Positions 38,603-47,556 of a stretch of 64,000 nt of DNA are shown one piece after another. A program made the translations under genes and the position numbers. The number at the start of each line of letters is the position of its first letter. Position 1 is the first letter of the stretch. Location of the stretch: assembly GCF_016612865.1 (NCBI RefSeq), contig NZ_JAENZZ010000001.1, forward strand, positions 186,001 to 250,000. Direction: 5' to 3'. The DNA is from Blastococcus sp. TML/M2B (GTDB taxonomy: Bacteria; Actinomycetota; Actinomycetes; Mycobacteriales; Geodermatophilaceae). The notes under the pieces are model-generated. The model did no database searches. It worked only from the letters and a program-made list of their open reading frames with translations, and was not told the DNA's origin.

Positions 38603-40373
38603 TCACGGGGCGAAGGCGAGGCTCCCCATCGTCGGGCCGCACATCGGCAGACCGATGCCTGCGAAGCCGTTGCCCGTCACGCTGGACGACGTGATCACGC
38701 CGTCGGAGTAGACGCCGCACGCCGATCCCTCGGCCTGGGTCCGGGTGATCCGGTTGCGGGTCACCACGATGCCGTCGGCCCGGTAGCCGTCGAGGCCGAG
38801 CGCGATGGCCGGGGCGCCGGTGCTGCCCAGCCAGGTCGCGCTGTTGTCCGAGAAGGTCACGTTCCGGGTGTCCCACGGCGATCCGCCCAGCTGGAACACG
38901 GTGCCAGACATCTGGTGGAACCGGTTCTGCTGGATGGTGCCGCTGTGGATCTGCGACAGCCGGATGCCGAAGTCGCTCTGCCCGTCGGCGTCGTGGAAGT
39001 CGTTGTCGCGGATGTCCAGCCCGGTGATGATGTGGTGGTAGGTCCAGTTGCCGTCCGGCGGGGCGTCCTGGTCGACGCCGCGCCCCGCGCCCAGGCCGGG
39101 GAAGGACGTCATCGTCACCGTGTTGCGGGCGAACTCGACGCCGGCGATCGCCCCGGTGCCGAGCGCGTGGAAGGTCACCGCGCGCCCCACCTCGAGGAAC
39201 TGGTTCCCGGTGACGACCGTGTCCTCCATGACCTCGAGCTCGGAGGCGACGTCGGGGCCGATGTAGACGGCGGGGAAGCTGCGCTCGATGACGCTGTTGG
39301 TCACCGCGTTGCGGGTCCCGTGCAGCTCGATGCCCCCGCTGTAGAACCAGGGCAGCCGGTCGTGGGTGATGCGGACCCGGTCGACCACCACGTTCGAGCC
39401 GGTGAAGTACATCGCCGAGTAGTCGACCTGCTCCCGGTTGGCCGCCAGTGACGTGCCCCCGTTGACGAAGGTCGAGCCCTCCACGCGGAAGCCGTCGCCG
39501 CGGCCCTGCATGACGATGTAGTTCTGGCCGGGCGTGTTCTGCATCGTCACGTCGCGCACGGTGACGCGGTCGGCGCCGTAGGTGTAGACGCCGTAGCCGG
39601 TGATCGTGCGGCCCGCGGGCACGAGGTTGTTCGCGCCGTTGAAGTCCCAGGTGCCGCCGGAGATGGTGACGTCCGACGCGCCGTCGATCATGAACAGGTT
39701 GCCGCCCCAGAGGGTCGGGGAGCCCGGGATGATGCCGTCGGCGAAGGTGAGGACGGCGCCGGGGTCGGCCGTGACGGTCTGCCCGCTGCGCAGCGAGAAC
39801 ATGAAGTCGGCGTGCAACCGGGTCTGCCGCGGGCTCTCGAAGGTCTCCAGCAGGTACTCCCCGGCCGGGATGTGGACGTGCTGGTTGGCGGCGAGCGCGG
39901 CGCGGATGGCCGGCGCGGCGTCGGTGCGCCCGTCCGCCCGCGCGCCGTAGGAGGCGACGCTCACGCCGGCGGGCGCCGGTGCCGGCGCAGCCGCCGGGCC
40001 GGGGGGCCGGGGCGCTGCTCGACGGGACGGCCGGCGGTGCGCTCGCCTCGGTGGGAGGCGGGGTCGCGGCGGTGGTCTGGGTGGCGGCCACGCTGCCGGC
40101 ACGGGGCGCGTGCGGATGCGCGCCGCGGGTGCCGTTCCAGGTGCGGTGCCGTGCGGCGTCCGTCACGGCCGTTCCGGTGTCCTCCGCGCTCGGCGACGAC
40201 GAGATCTGGAACGCCGCCGCGCCGATCAGCGCGAGGGCCGCCACCAGCAGGCAGTTCAGCCGGGTCCGGTGCCGGCGGGCGCGGGTCCGGCGCGCGTCCG
40301 CGCGCCAGGCCGGGTCGCCCGTCGCGGGGGTCGTGGACGGGCGGGTGGGGCGGGCGGGGGCTGCTGTCGTCAC
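38603..40373 (-). CDS. Second membrane-anchored beta-helix protein, +1 shift in linker
   Basis: The reconstructed protein is about 589 residues and parallels the one at 26609-28262. It has a basic start (RRTRARRHRTR), a helix (LNCLLVAALALIGAAAFQIS), a Ser/Pro/Ala linker, the motif VSVASYGARADGRTDAAPAI and about 450 residues of right-handed beta-helix. Shared blocks with the paralogue include GQTVTADPGAVL, NLVPAGRTIT, TPGQNY, NGGTS, PAVYIGPDV and WTYHHIITGL. The linker is frameshifted; removing one base from the six-G run at 40002-40007 joins the halves. GTG 40373 is the start. Function may be polysaccharide binding, lysis or epimerisation; catalytic residues cannot be assigned. Confidence 0.78.
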
Positions 40374-41119
40374 GAGCCGTGGGTCCTCTCCATGCGGAGA
40401 CGCCGTCCTCCGAGCCGTCGCCGCGCTGCTGCAGGCGGAACCGGATGCCGTGGATGTGGTCCGGACGGTTCGGGGACGCCGCGTCGTCCGCGGCGATGCG
40501 GCGGTGAGGTCCGCGCCGGACCCCTCCTGCCCTCTGTGGTTCGCGGCAGACGGTAGCCACGCGGTACTGATGAGTCACGAAAAAGTCGACATGTCGACTC
40601 TTCCCGCCCCATGGGTCACAGCCGTCACATCGAGGGCGCCTTCGCGGGCGCGCCGACGCCGGGATCCCGCGCAGGAGAACTCCCCGCGGGGCGTGCGCCG
40701 GCCGCGGGGAGAGCTGAGGGGCGGGGGGCCGGTCCTGACGGTCTGGCCGCGTTGGTCGGTCCACCCAGCGATGGGTGGCCACTCATTGCCGGCTCCCCCG
40801 CCCGCACCAACTGTGAGCCAGGCCACAGCGCGGCGTCAACCCCGCCGGGGAGATCGCCCGGCCCCGGGCGTGTCCCTGCTGGTCACGGCCCCCGGGGCGC
40901 AGAGATCTACCGCGGGGTTGCCGTCCGTGACGCAACTCGCCGGAGCGCGGGCAGGACACACCGGAGGACACGCCGCCCGCGCCCATCGAATCCGGTGACT
41001 CCCTGGCGACGATCCGTGACCTCGTTCATCATCGGGGGGACGACGCACGAAGCGGGGGCAGGGCGATCGAGACCATCCGGCACGGTGCCGCACGACCGGC
41101 GCCCTCTGCGCTCGCCACC
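40374..41119. other. Long intergenic region with palindromes
   Basis: About 745 bases between the divergent beta-helix and surface-protein genes, with no supported gene. It holds the perfect palindrome at 40584-40599 and a small hairpin, CCACCCA (40761-40767) and TGGGTGG (40772-40778), closed by the GNRA-type loop GCGA. It is unusually long for this gene-dense window and may include a structured leader for the plus-strand gene. Confidence 0.45.
40584..40599. promoter_or_regulatory. Perfect 16-base palindrome, possible operator
   Basis: AGTCGACATGTCGACT reads the same on both strands, in an AT-richer patch (GAAAA before, CTTC after). It lies 211 bases upstream of the beta-helix gene start and within the long divergent intergenic region, so it may bind a dimeric regulator of either flanking gene. 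Confidence 0.45.
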
Positions 41120-42118
41120 GTGCTCGCCGGGCTCGTGCTGGGCCTCACCGCGATCGGCGTCCTGGCCGCGCCCCCCGCCGCAGCGATCGACGACCCCGCC
41201 GTCCCGGACGCACGCGTGACCGGCGCACCCAGCTGCCGGCCCGGCGGTCTCGTCGTCGAGGTGGTCGGCGGGACCGCCCCCTACGCCGTCCGTCTGGCGA
41301 CCACCCGCGCGCCCGCCGGCGAGGACGAGGGCGTGGTGCAGCCCGGCGAGACCGTCGTGCTGCGGACCGGCGACGTCGCCCCGGGCGAGACCATCGACGG
41401 CCGGCTCGAGTACACGGCGCAGGACGGCTCCGGGCCGGACGTCGTCGACGAGCTCGCCGGCGCCACCTTCACCCGCCCCACCGCCGAGGCCTGCGAGCAG
41501 GCGACCGAGAGCCCCGACCCGGAGCCCGGCGACGAGCCGCCGACGCCGGCCGAGCCCACCACGCCGGCCGAGCCGGCTCCCGCGCCGCCGACGACGACCG
41601 GCCCCAGGCCGCCTCCCTCGTCGTCCCCGGAACCGACCCCGTCGCCGTCGGCCCCCTCGTCGAGCGCGCCTGCCCCCTCGGCCCCGTCCACCCCGGCGCC
41701 GACGACGGCGCCCCGCCCGCCGGCGCCTCCGGCTGAGGCCCGCGAGGGTGCCGCGCCGGTCGAGCGCGGCAGCACGCTCCGGGTGCGCGTGGACGGCTAC
41801 CAGCCGGGCGAGCTCGTGACCTTCACGCTGCACGGCAGCGACGAGGTGCTCGGCTCGGCCACCGCCGACGACGACGGCGCGGTCGTCACCCAGGTGCTCA
41901 TCCCGGCGTGGACGGCGGCGGGCCCGGTCTCGCTGGACGCCGTCGGCACCACGTCCTCCGCCGTCGCCGGCGTCCCGCTCGACGTGACCGCCACCGCGGT
42001 GACCGAGCCGGCGGAGGCGGGGCCGCCGCTGGTCCCGCTTCTCGCCGCGGCCGCTGCGCTCGCGGTCGCCGGCGGCGCGCTGGTGTCCATGACGAAGCCG
42101 CGACCCGGGCGCGGCTGA
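41120..42118 (+). CDS. Secreted surface protein with Pro-rich spacer and C-terminal helix
   Basis: The 332-residue reading has a signal sequence (LAGLVLGLTAIGVLAAPPAA), a small N-terminal domain (SCRPGGLVVEVVGGTAPYAV), a Pro/Thr/Ser spacer (about residues 130-205), a second beta-rich domain (VERGSTLRVRVDGYQPGELV, TFTLHGSDEVLGSATAD), and a C-terminal helix (LVPLLAAAAALAVAGGALVS) with a basic end, an LPxTG-free membrane anchor. The GTG at 41120 leaves no positive n-region; the in-frame leader upstream (ETIRHGAARPAP) would supply one but lacks a normal start codon, so the true start is uncertain. Probably a surface or adhesive protein. Confidence 0.65.
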   Translation: MLAGLVLGLTAIGVLAAPPAAAIDDPAVPDARVTGAPSCRPGGLVVEVVGGTAPYAVRLATTRAPAGEDEGVVQPGETVVLRTGDVAPGETIDGRLEYTAQDGSGPDVVDELAGATFTRPTAEACEQATESPDPEPGDEPPTPAEPTTPAEPAPAPPTTTGPRPPPSSSPEPTPSPSAPSSSAPAPSAPSTPAPTTAPRPPAPPAEAREGAAPVERGSTLRVRVDGYQPGELVTFTLHGSDEVLGSATADDDGAVVTQVLIPAWTAAGPVSLDAVGTTSSAVAGVPLDVTATAVTEPAEAGPPLVPLLAAAAALAVAGGALVSMTKPRPGRG

Positions 42119-42175
42119 GTCCCGACCCGCCCGGCGCGCGGTTTCGGCCGGAGAGGAACGGGGGACGACGCCCGC

Positions 42176-42668
42176 GTGAGCCTCTCCGAGGACGCGCGGA
42201 TCCCCCCGGCTCCGGCCGTTCCCCCCGGGACCGCACCCCGCCCCGCCGGGACGTGGCTCCGTGTCGTGGAGGTGCACGACCGCATCACCCGGCGGGTCGA
42301 CTCCGCTCTGCACCGCCGGCACGGCCTCTCGCTGACCGGCTTCGAGGCGCTGCGCCGGATCGCCGACGCCCCGGGGGAGCGCGCGTCGATGGGCGAGGTG
42401 GCCGAGGCGCTCGGGCTCTCCCGGCCGGGCGTGACCAGCACGGTGAGCCGGCTGGTGGCCGACGGGCTGGTGCGGCGCGAGCGCGTGGACGCCGACCGGG
42501 CGGGTGCTGCACGCCCGCCTCACCGACGCCGGGCGCCGGCGGGTCGCCGAGGCGGCGATCACCCACGACGAGCTGGTCGCGCAGCTGCTCACCCCGCTCG
42601 GTGACGACGCCGCCGTCGTCACCGACGCCCTGGCGCGGGTCTCCGCCGCCGCCCGTTCCCGGCGCTGA
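42176..42668 (+). CDS. MarR-family regulator, +1 shift
   Basis: The reconstructed protein is about 163 residues. The winged helix is clear: GLSLTGFEALRRIADAPGER, then MGEVAEALGLSRPGVTSTVS and RLVADGLVRRERVDADR. After that the frame changes; removing one G of the GGG at 42498-42500 or 42502-42504 gives the typical wing continuation DRRVLHARLTDAGRRRVAEA. It ends at the TGA at 42668. Located just upstream of and on the same strand as tctCBA, it probably controls that operon in response to an aromatic or organic acid. Confidence 0.82.
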
Positions 42669-42762
42669 CCCGACGCCCACGACCGGGAACGGAACCGTCC
42701 GGACCGTTGCAGCTTCGTTGCCAACTGGGCGGGCCCGGCCCGACGACCTGTGTTTGCATGGC

Positions 42763-42778
42763 TGTGGTCCCGATCACA
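42763..42778. promoter_or_regulatory. CRP/GlxR-like site upstream of tctC
   Basis: TGTGGTCCCGATCACA matches the CRP-family consensus TGTGA-N6-TCACA with one change (TGTGG). It lies 159 bases ahead of the tctC start in the 268-base gap after the MarR gene. Actinobacterial GlxR/Crp proteins use this consensus, so cAMP-dependent control of the transporter operon is plausible. Confidence 0.5.
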
Positions 42779-42936
42779 ACGACGTGGAGGAGGCGGCCGT
42801 GCGGTCGCCCTCAGGACGGCCCGCCCGAGGAGTTCGCCGGCGGTGACGCCGGCCGGTGCACTCGCCCGCGACCAGCGGGCCACGAGCCGATCCTCGGCTG
42901 AACTGCCGTCCGCCAGCTCACCGACCGGAGGAAACC

Positions 42937-43927
42937 GTGCGCTCCACCCGAACGACCGCTCCCGCCCTGACCGCCGCGACTCTGCTGCTGCTCGCTGCCT
43001 GCGGGGACGACGAGGGGGGATCCTCCGGCGGGGGTGATGCCGCCTCGTACCCCGACGACGACATCACCCTCTACGTCCCCTACGCGCCCGCCGGCCCGAC
43101 CGACCTCGCCGCACGCACCATCGCGAGCTGCATGGAGGACGAGTTCGGCCAGACCGTCATCGTGGAGAACCGCGAGGGCGCTTCGGGTTCGATCGGCATG
43201 CAGGCCATGCTGGCCGGCGACCCGGACGGCTACACGCTCTCCCTGATCGCCGTCCCGGCGACGGCGACCAACCCGTTGCAGGGCGACGACGTCGGCTACA
43301 CCAACGACGACTACGTCCCGATCGCCGCGGTCACCCAGATCCCCTCGGCCCTCGTCGTCGGCCCGGACTCCGAGTACGCGGACGCCGAAGCGTTCTTCGA
43401 GGCGGCCCGGGAGAACCCCGGCGACCTCAACGTCGGGGTCCCCGGGACGACCACCTCGCAGGCGATGGAGCTCAAGCGGATGGCCGAGGAGTACGACACC
43501 CGAGCTCACCCTCGTGCCGTTCACGGGCAACGCGGAGATGACGACGGCGCTCGCCGGTGGCAACGTCGATGCGATCTTCATCAACAGCTCGCAGGACGTG
43601 CTGGAGAACATCGACGCCGGCAAGTTCGTGCCGCTGGCCGTCAGCACGCCCGAGCCGGTCGACTACATCGACGCCCCGCCGCTGGCCGAGGTCGGCTTCC
43701 CGGAGCTGACCAACAGCGTCTCGGTGTTCGGCCTGGCCGCCCCGGCCGAGACGCCCGACGAGATCGTCGGCACGCTCGAGGACACCGTCAGCACCTGCCT
43801 CGAGAAGCCCGACGTCGTCGAGCAACTGGGGGAGCAGTACGTGCCGGACGAGTTCATCGGCACCGACGCCTTCCGGGAGCGCATCGACGAGATCGTCGAC
43901 GTCTACGGCCCGATCCTCGGGGACTGA
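42937..43927 (+). CDS. tctC: TctC/Bug-family substrate-binding lipoprotein, +1 shift
   Basis: The reconstructed protein is about 329 residues. It has a lipoprotein signal (LTAATLLLLAAC), then the Bug-fold features ITLYVPYAPAGPTDLAARTI, FGQTVIVENREGASGSIGMQ and GDPDGYTLSLIAV. Removing one C of CCC at 43499-43501 joins YDT to ELTLVPFTGNAEMTTALAGG and the rest of the domain. GTG 42937 has an excellent GGAGGAAACC leader. It captures an organic acid outside the membrane and delivers it to TctAB encoded downstream. Confidence 0.88.
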
Positions 43928-43958
43928 CCGAGCGGTTCCGCCCATCGACGGGAGTTCG

Positions 43959-44402
43959 ATGTCCAGGCACCTGTTCCGGCTCGCGCCGCTCGTCCTGCTG
44001 CTGCTCGGCATCGCCGCGATGCTGATGGCCCGGGACTTGACCCTGGGGGAGTTCCGCTCGCCCGGGCCCGGCCTCTGGCCGTTCCTCTGCGCGACCCTGC
44101 TCGCGCTGACAGCGCTGGTCCTGCTCGTCGTCGACGACCCGGAGGACTACGAGCCGTGGACCCGCGGAACGGTCGGCATCGGCCTGGGGCTGGTCAGCCT
44201 CGCGGTGTTCATCGTGTTGTTCCAGGAGATCGGCTTCCTCGTCCCGGCGGTGCTCATGCTGCTGGTCTGGTTGCGGCTGTTCGCCCGGGAGCCGTGGAGG
44301 TGGGCGCTGCCGCTGGCGGTGATCGGCGCGGTGGTCTTCCACCTGGTGTTCGTCGAGGCCCTCGGCGTGCCCTTCCCCGACGACATCGTGCTGGGAGGCT
44401 GA
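43959..44402 (+). CDS. tctB: TctB small membrane subunit
   Basis: This 147-residue protein has four hydrophobic helices (LFRLAPLVLLLLGIAAMLMA; LWPFLCATLLALTALVLLVV; GIGLGLVSLAVFIVLFQEIG; WRWALPLAVIGAVVFHLVFV) and the FRSPGPGLWP motif of TctB proteins. It forms the small membrane subunit of the tripartite tricarboxylate transporter. It is 31 bases after tctC and one base before tctA. Confidence 0.9.
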   Translation: MSRHLFRLAPLVLLLLGIAAMLMARDLTLGEFRSPGPGLWPFLCATLLALTALVLLVVDDPEDYEPWTRGTVGIGLGLVSLAVFIVLFQEIGFLVPAVLMLLVWLRLFAREPWRWALPLAVIGAVVFHLVFVEALGVPFPDDIVLGG

Positions 44403-44403
44403 C

Positions 44404-46071
44404 GTGGGCATCCTGGACGGCCTCGGCGAGGGCTTCTCCGTCGCGCTCGACCCGATCAACATCCTGTACGTCTTCCTGGGCGTGCTGATCGGCACCGTCA
44501 TCGGCGTCCTCCCCGGCCTCGGGCCGACGGCGACGATCGCGCTGCTGCTGCCGCTGACCTACGAGATCGAGCCGGCGACGGCGGTGATCATGTTGGCCGG
44601 CATCTACTACGGCTCCATGTACGGCGGCACCATCACGTCGGTGCTGCTGCGGCTGCCCGGCGAGGCGGCATCGGTGGTCACGGTGTTCGACGGGCACCAG
44701 ATGGCGATGCAGGGCCGGGCGGGGCCGGCGCTGGGCATCGCGGCGGTGGGCTCGTTCATCGGCGGCACCGTCTCGGTGATCGGGCTGATCCTGCTCGCGC
44801 CGCCGCTGGCCGACCTGGCGGTCGAGTTCGGCCCTCCGGAGTACGTGGCGCTCACCGCGTTCGGCATCCTGCTGGTCACCTACCTGGGGACCAAGCACCC
44901 GGTGAAGGCCCTGTGCATGGCAGCGCTGGGCCTGCTGCTGGCCACCATCGGCCAGGACGCGATCACCGGCACCACGCGGTTCACCTTCGACCAGGTGGAG
45001 CTCTTCGACGGACTGGACTTCGTCGCGGTGGCCATGGGCCTGTTCGGTGTGGGGGAGATCCTCTACAACCTCGAGCAGACCGAGAAGGCCGAGCAGATCA
45101 AGACGCGGATCAAGAACATCTGGCCCTCTCGTCGGGACTTCCGCGACTCCTCCGGCGCCATCGGGCGCGGTTCGGTGCTCGGCTTCGTGCTGGGCGTGCT
45201 GCCGGGCGGTGGCGGGGTCATCTCCTCGCTGGCCTCCTACGCGCTGGAGAAGCGCCGCGCCAAGGACCCGACACGGTTCGGCAAGGGCGCCATCGAGGGC
45301 GTCGCGGGGCCGGAGACGGCGAACAACGCGTCCTCCACCTCGGCGTTCGTGCCGCTGCTGACCCTGGGCATCCCGGCGAACGTCGTGCTGGCGCTGATCT
45401 ACGGCGCGCTGCTCATCCAGGGCATCACCCCCGGCCCGCAGCTGATCGACCAGAACCCGGACATCTTCTGGGGCGTCATCGCCTCGATGTTCATCGGCAA
45501 CCTGATGCTGTTGGCGCTCAACGTGCCGCTGGTGGGCGTCTTCGTGCAGCTGCTGCGCGTGCGGGCGGGCATCCTCGCCGCCTTCGCGCTGCTGATCACG
45601 ATGGCCGGAGTCTTCTCGGTCAACAACGACCCGTTCGACATGTGGGTCGTGCTGGTGTTCGGCGTCGTCGGCTGGCTGATGAAGAAGACCGGGTTCGAGC
45701 CCGGGCCGCTCGTGCTGGCGTTCGTGCTCGGCTCGATCCTCGAGCGGGCGTTCCGCCAGTCGATGCTGCTCTCCGGAGGGGAGTTCGACATCTTCATCAC
45801 CCGGCCGCTCTCGGGCACGATCTTCGCGCTCATGGCGGCGGTGGTCATCTACAGCACGGTGCGCGGGATCCGGCGGCAGCGCCGGGGCCGGCCGGCGGCG
45901 CTGTACGCCGACCAGCTCGAGTCCGCGGCGCCGGGTCAGGACACCCCGGGCGCCGAGTCCGAGGGGACCTCGTGGACCCCTGAGTCGGACCACGACGACG
46001 CGACGCGGGAGGTCGGCCCCGGCGAGCGGGACGGCGGTGGCAGCACACGGGTCGACATCGACCGCCCCTGA
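44404..46071 (+). CDS. tctA: TctA large membrane subunit
   Basis: This 555-residue protein carries the TctA signatures: [40 protein letters not shown], and in the second half [20 protein letters not shown] and [20 protein letters not shown]. The duplicated gly-rich motifs are the transport core. About 11 helices are visible. The last 60 residues form a polar Asp/Glu-rich tail that is longer than usual. It is the large permease subunit that, with TctB and TctC, imports a tri- or dicarboxylate or aromatic acid by ion symport. Confidence 0.94.
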   Translation: MGILDGLGEGFSVALDPINILYVFLGVLIGTVIGVLPGLGPTATIALLLPLTYEIEPATAVIMLAGIYYGSMYGGTITSVLLRLPGEAASVVTVFDGHQMAMQGRAGPALGIAAVGSFIGGTVSVIGLILLAPPLADLAVEFGPPEYVALTAFGILLVTYLGTKHPVKALCMAALGLLLATIGQDAITGTTRFTFDQVELFDGLDFVAVAMGLFGVGEILYNLEQTEKAEQIKTRIKNIWPSRRDFRDSSGAIGRGSVLGFVLGVLPGGGGVISSLASYALEKRRAKDPTRFGKGAIEGVAGPETANNASSTSAFVPLLTLGIPANVVLALIYGALLIQGITPGPQLIDQNPDIFWGVIASMFIGNLMLLALNVPLVGVFVQLLRVRAGILAAFALLITMAGVFSVNNDPFDMWVVLVFGVVGWLMKKTGFEPGPLVLAFVLGSILERAFRQSMLLSGGEFDIFITRPLSGTIFALMAAVVIYSTVRGIRRQRRGRPAALYADQLESAAPGQDTPGAESEGTSWTPESDHDDATREVGPGERDGGGSTRVDIDRP

Positions 46072-46136
46072 GCCGCGACCGCTGGGCACCTGGGGCAGAG
46101 TGGGGAGGCCGGAGGACACCAGCGGACGGGGAGCCA

Positions 46137-46802
46137 GTGATCGACAAGCGGGTCGGGTCGCTGACCGAGGCGGTCGCCGGGATCGCCGACGGCGCGACGG
46201 TGCTCGTCGGCGGGTTCGGCAACTCCGGGATCCCGGTGGAGCTGGTGCACGCCCTGCTCAACGAGGGCGCCCGCGACCTGACGCTGGTGACCAACAACGC
46301 CGGCAGCGGGGAGACCGACGTCGCCGCCCTGCTGCGCGAGCGCCGGGTGCGCAAGATCATCTGCTCCTACCCGAGGTCCAGCGGCTCGGTGTGGTTCGAG
46401 GAGCGCTACCGCGCGGGCGAGATCGAGCTGGAGCTCGTCCCGCAGGGGACGCTCAGCGAGCGGATGCGCGCCGCCGGCGCCGGCCTGGGCGGCTTCTTCA
46501 CCCCCGCGGGCGCGGACTCGCTGCTCGCCGAGGGCAAGGAGGTGCGGGTCATCAACGGCCGGCGGCACGTCTTCGAGGAGCCGCTGCACGGGGACGTCGC
46601 GCTGATCAAGGCGCGCAAGGCGGATCGCTGGGGCAACCTCGTCTACTCGACGGCGGCCAGGAACTTCGGCCCGACGATGGCCACCGCGGCGGCGCTGACC
46701 GTCGTCCAGGTGCGCGAGTTCGTCGAGCTCGGCGACCTCGACCCGGAGTGCGTCGTGACCCCCGGCATCTTCGTCGACCGCGTCGTGGAGGTCCCCGCAT
46801 GA
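46137..46802 (+). CDS. 3-oxoacid CoA-transferase subunit A
   Basis: This 221-residue protein has the family I CoA-transferase alpha-subunit features: AVAGIADGATVLVGGFGNSG, DLTLVTNNAGSGETDV, and LGGFFTPAGADSLLAEGKEV. It pairs with subunit B, whose ATG overlaps its stop (ATGA). Closest types are 3-oxoadipate:succinyl-CoA (PcaI) and acetoacetate:succinyl-CoA (ScoA) transferases. Position after tctCBA suggests activation of the imported acid as a CoA thioester; which acid is unknown. Confidence 0.9.
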   Translation: MIDKRVGSLTEAVAGIADGATVLVGGFGNSGIPVELVHALLNEGARDLTLVTNNAGSGETDVAALLRERRVRKIICSYPRSSGSVWFEERYRAGEIELELVPQGTLSERMRAAGAGLGGFFTPAGADSLLAEGKEVRVINGRRHVFEEPLHGDVALIKARKADRWGNLVYSTAARNFGPTMATAAALTVVQVREFVELGDLDPECVVTPGIFVDRVVEVPA

Positions 46803-47470
46803 GCCGGCTCGCGCTCACCGACATGGCCCGGCGCGTGGCCCGCGACATCCCCAGCGGCGCCTACGTCAACCTCGGCATCGGCATGCCCACGCTGGTGGGC
46901 CAGGTCGTCTCGCCCGAGAAGGAGATCGTCTACCACTCGGAGAACGGCATCCTCGGGATGGGGCCGGCGCCCGCGCCCGGTGAAGGCGACCCCGAGCTGA
47001 TCAACGCCGGCAAGCAGCCGGTCACCCTGGTGCCCGGCGGCTCGTTCTTCCACCACACCGACTCGTTCATGATGATGCGCGGTGGGCACATCGACGTCAC
47101 CGTGCTCGGCGGGTTCCAGGTCTCGGAGAAGGGCGACCTGGCCAACTGGGCGACCGACGACGTCGGCCACCCGCCGGCGGTCGGCGGCGCCATGGACCTC
47201 GCCGTCGGCGCCAAGCGGGTGCTGGTGCTGATGACGCACACCACCAAGGACGGCCGGCCCAAGATCCTGCCGCTGTGCACGTACCCGCTCACCGCGGCGG
47301 CCGTGGTCGACCGGATCTACACCGACCTGGCGGTCATCGACGTCGTGCCCGGGGGGCTGCTCGTGCGCGAGGTGGTCGAGGGCCTGGGCCGTGACGAGCT
47401 CCAGGAGCGCACCGGCGCCCGGCTCTCCTTCGCCGACGACGTCGTCCCGCTGGTACCCGGCGCGGTCTGA
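46799..47470 (+). CDS. 3-oxoacid CoA-transferase subunit B
   Basis: This 223-residue beta subunit has IPSGAYVNLGIGMPTLVGQV, the catalytic glutamate in SENGILGMGP, and LINAGKQPVTLVPGGSFFHH, with the ending LVREVVEGLGRDELQERTGA of PcaJ/ScoB proteins. The enzyme forms a covalent glutamyl-CoA intermediate. It closes the MarR-TctCBA-CoA-transferase group; 86 bases follow to the heptose operon. Confidence 0.92.
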   Translation: MSRLALTDMARRVARDIPSGAYVNLGIGMPTLVGQVVSPEKEIVYHSENGILGMGPAPAPGEGDPELINAGKQPVTLVPGGSFFHHTDSFMMMRGGHIDVTVLGGFQVSEKGDLANWATDDVGHPPAVGGAMDLAVGAKRVLVLMTHTTKDGRPKILPLCTYPLTAAAVVDRIYTDLAVIDVVPGGLLVREVVEGLGRDELQERTGARLSFADDVVPLVPGAV

Positions 47471-47556
47471 CGGGGGCGGCGTGCGCACCGCCGAGAACCG
47501 GAACGCTTCGAGCCCGTAGTGTTTCTGCGCTGACCGGTCCGGGCACCGCCCCGGTC

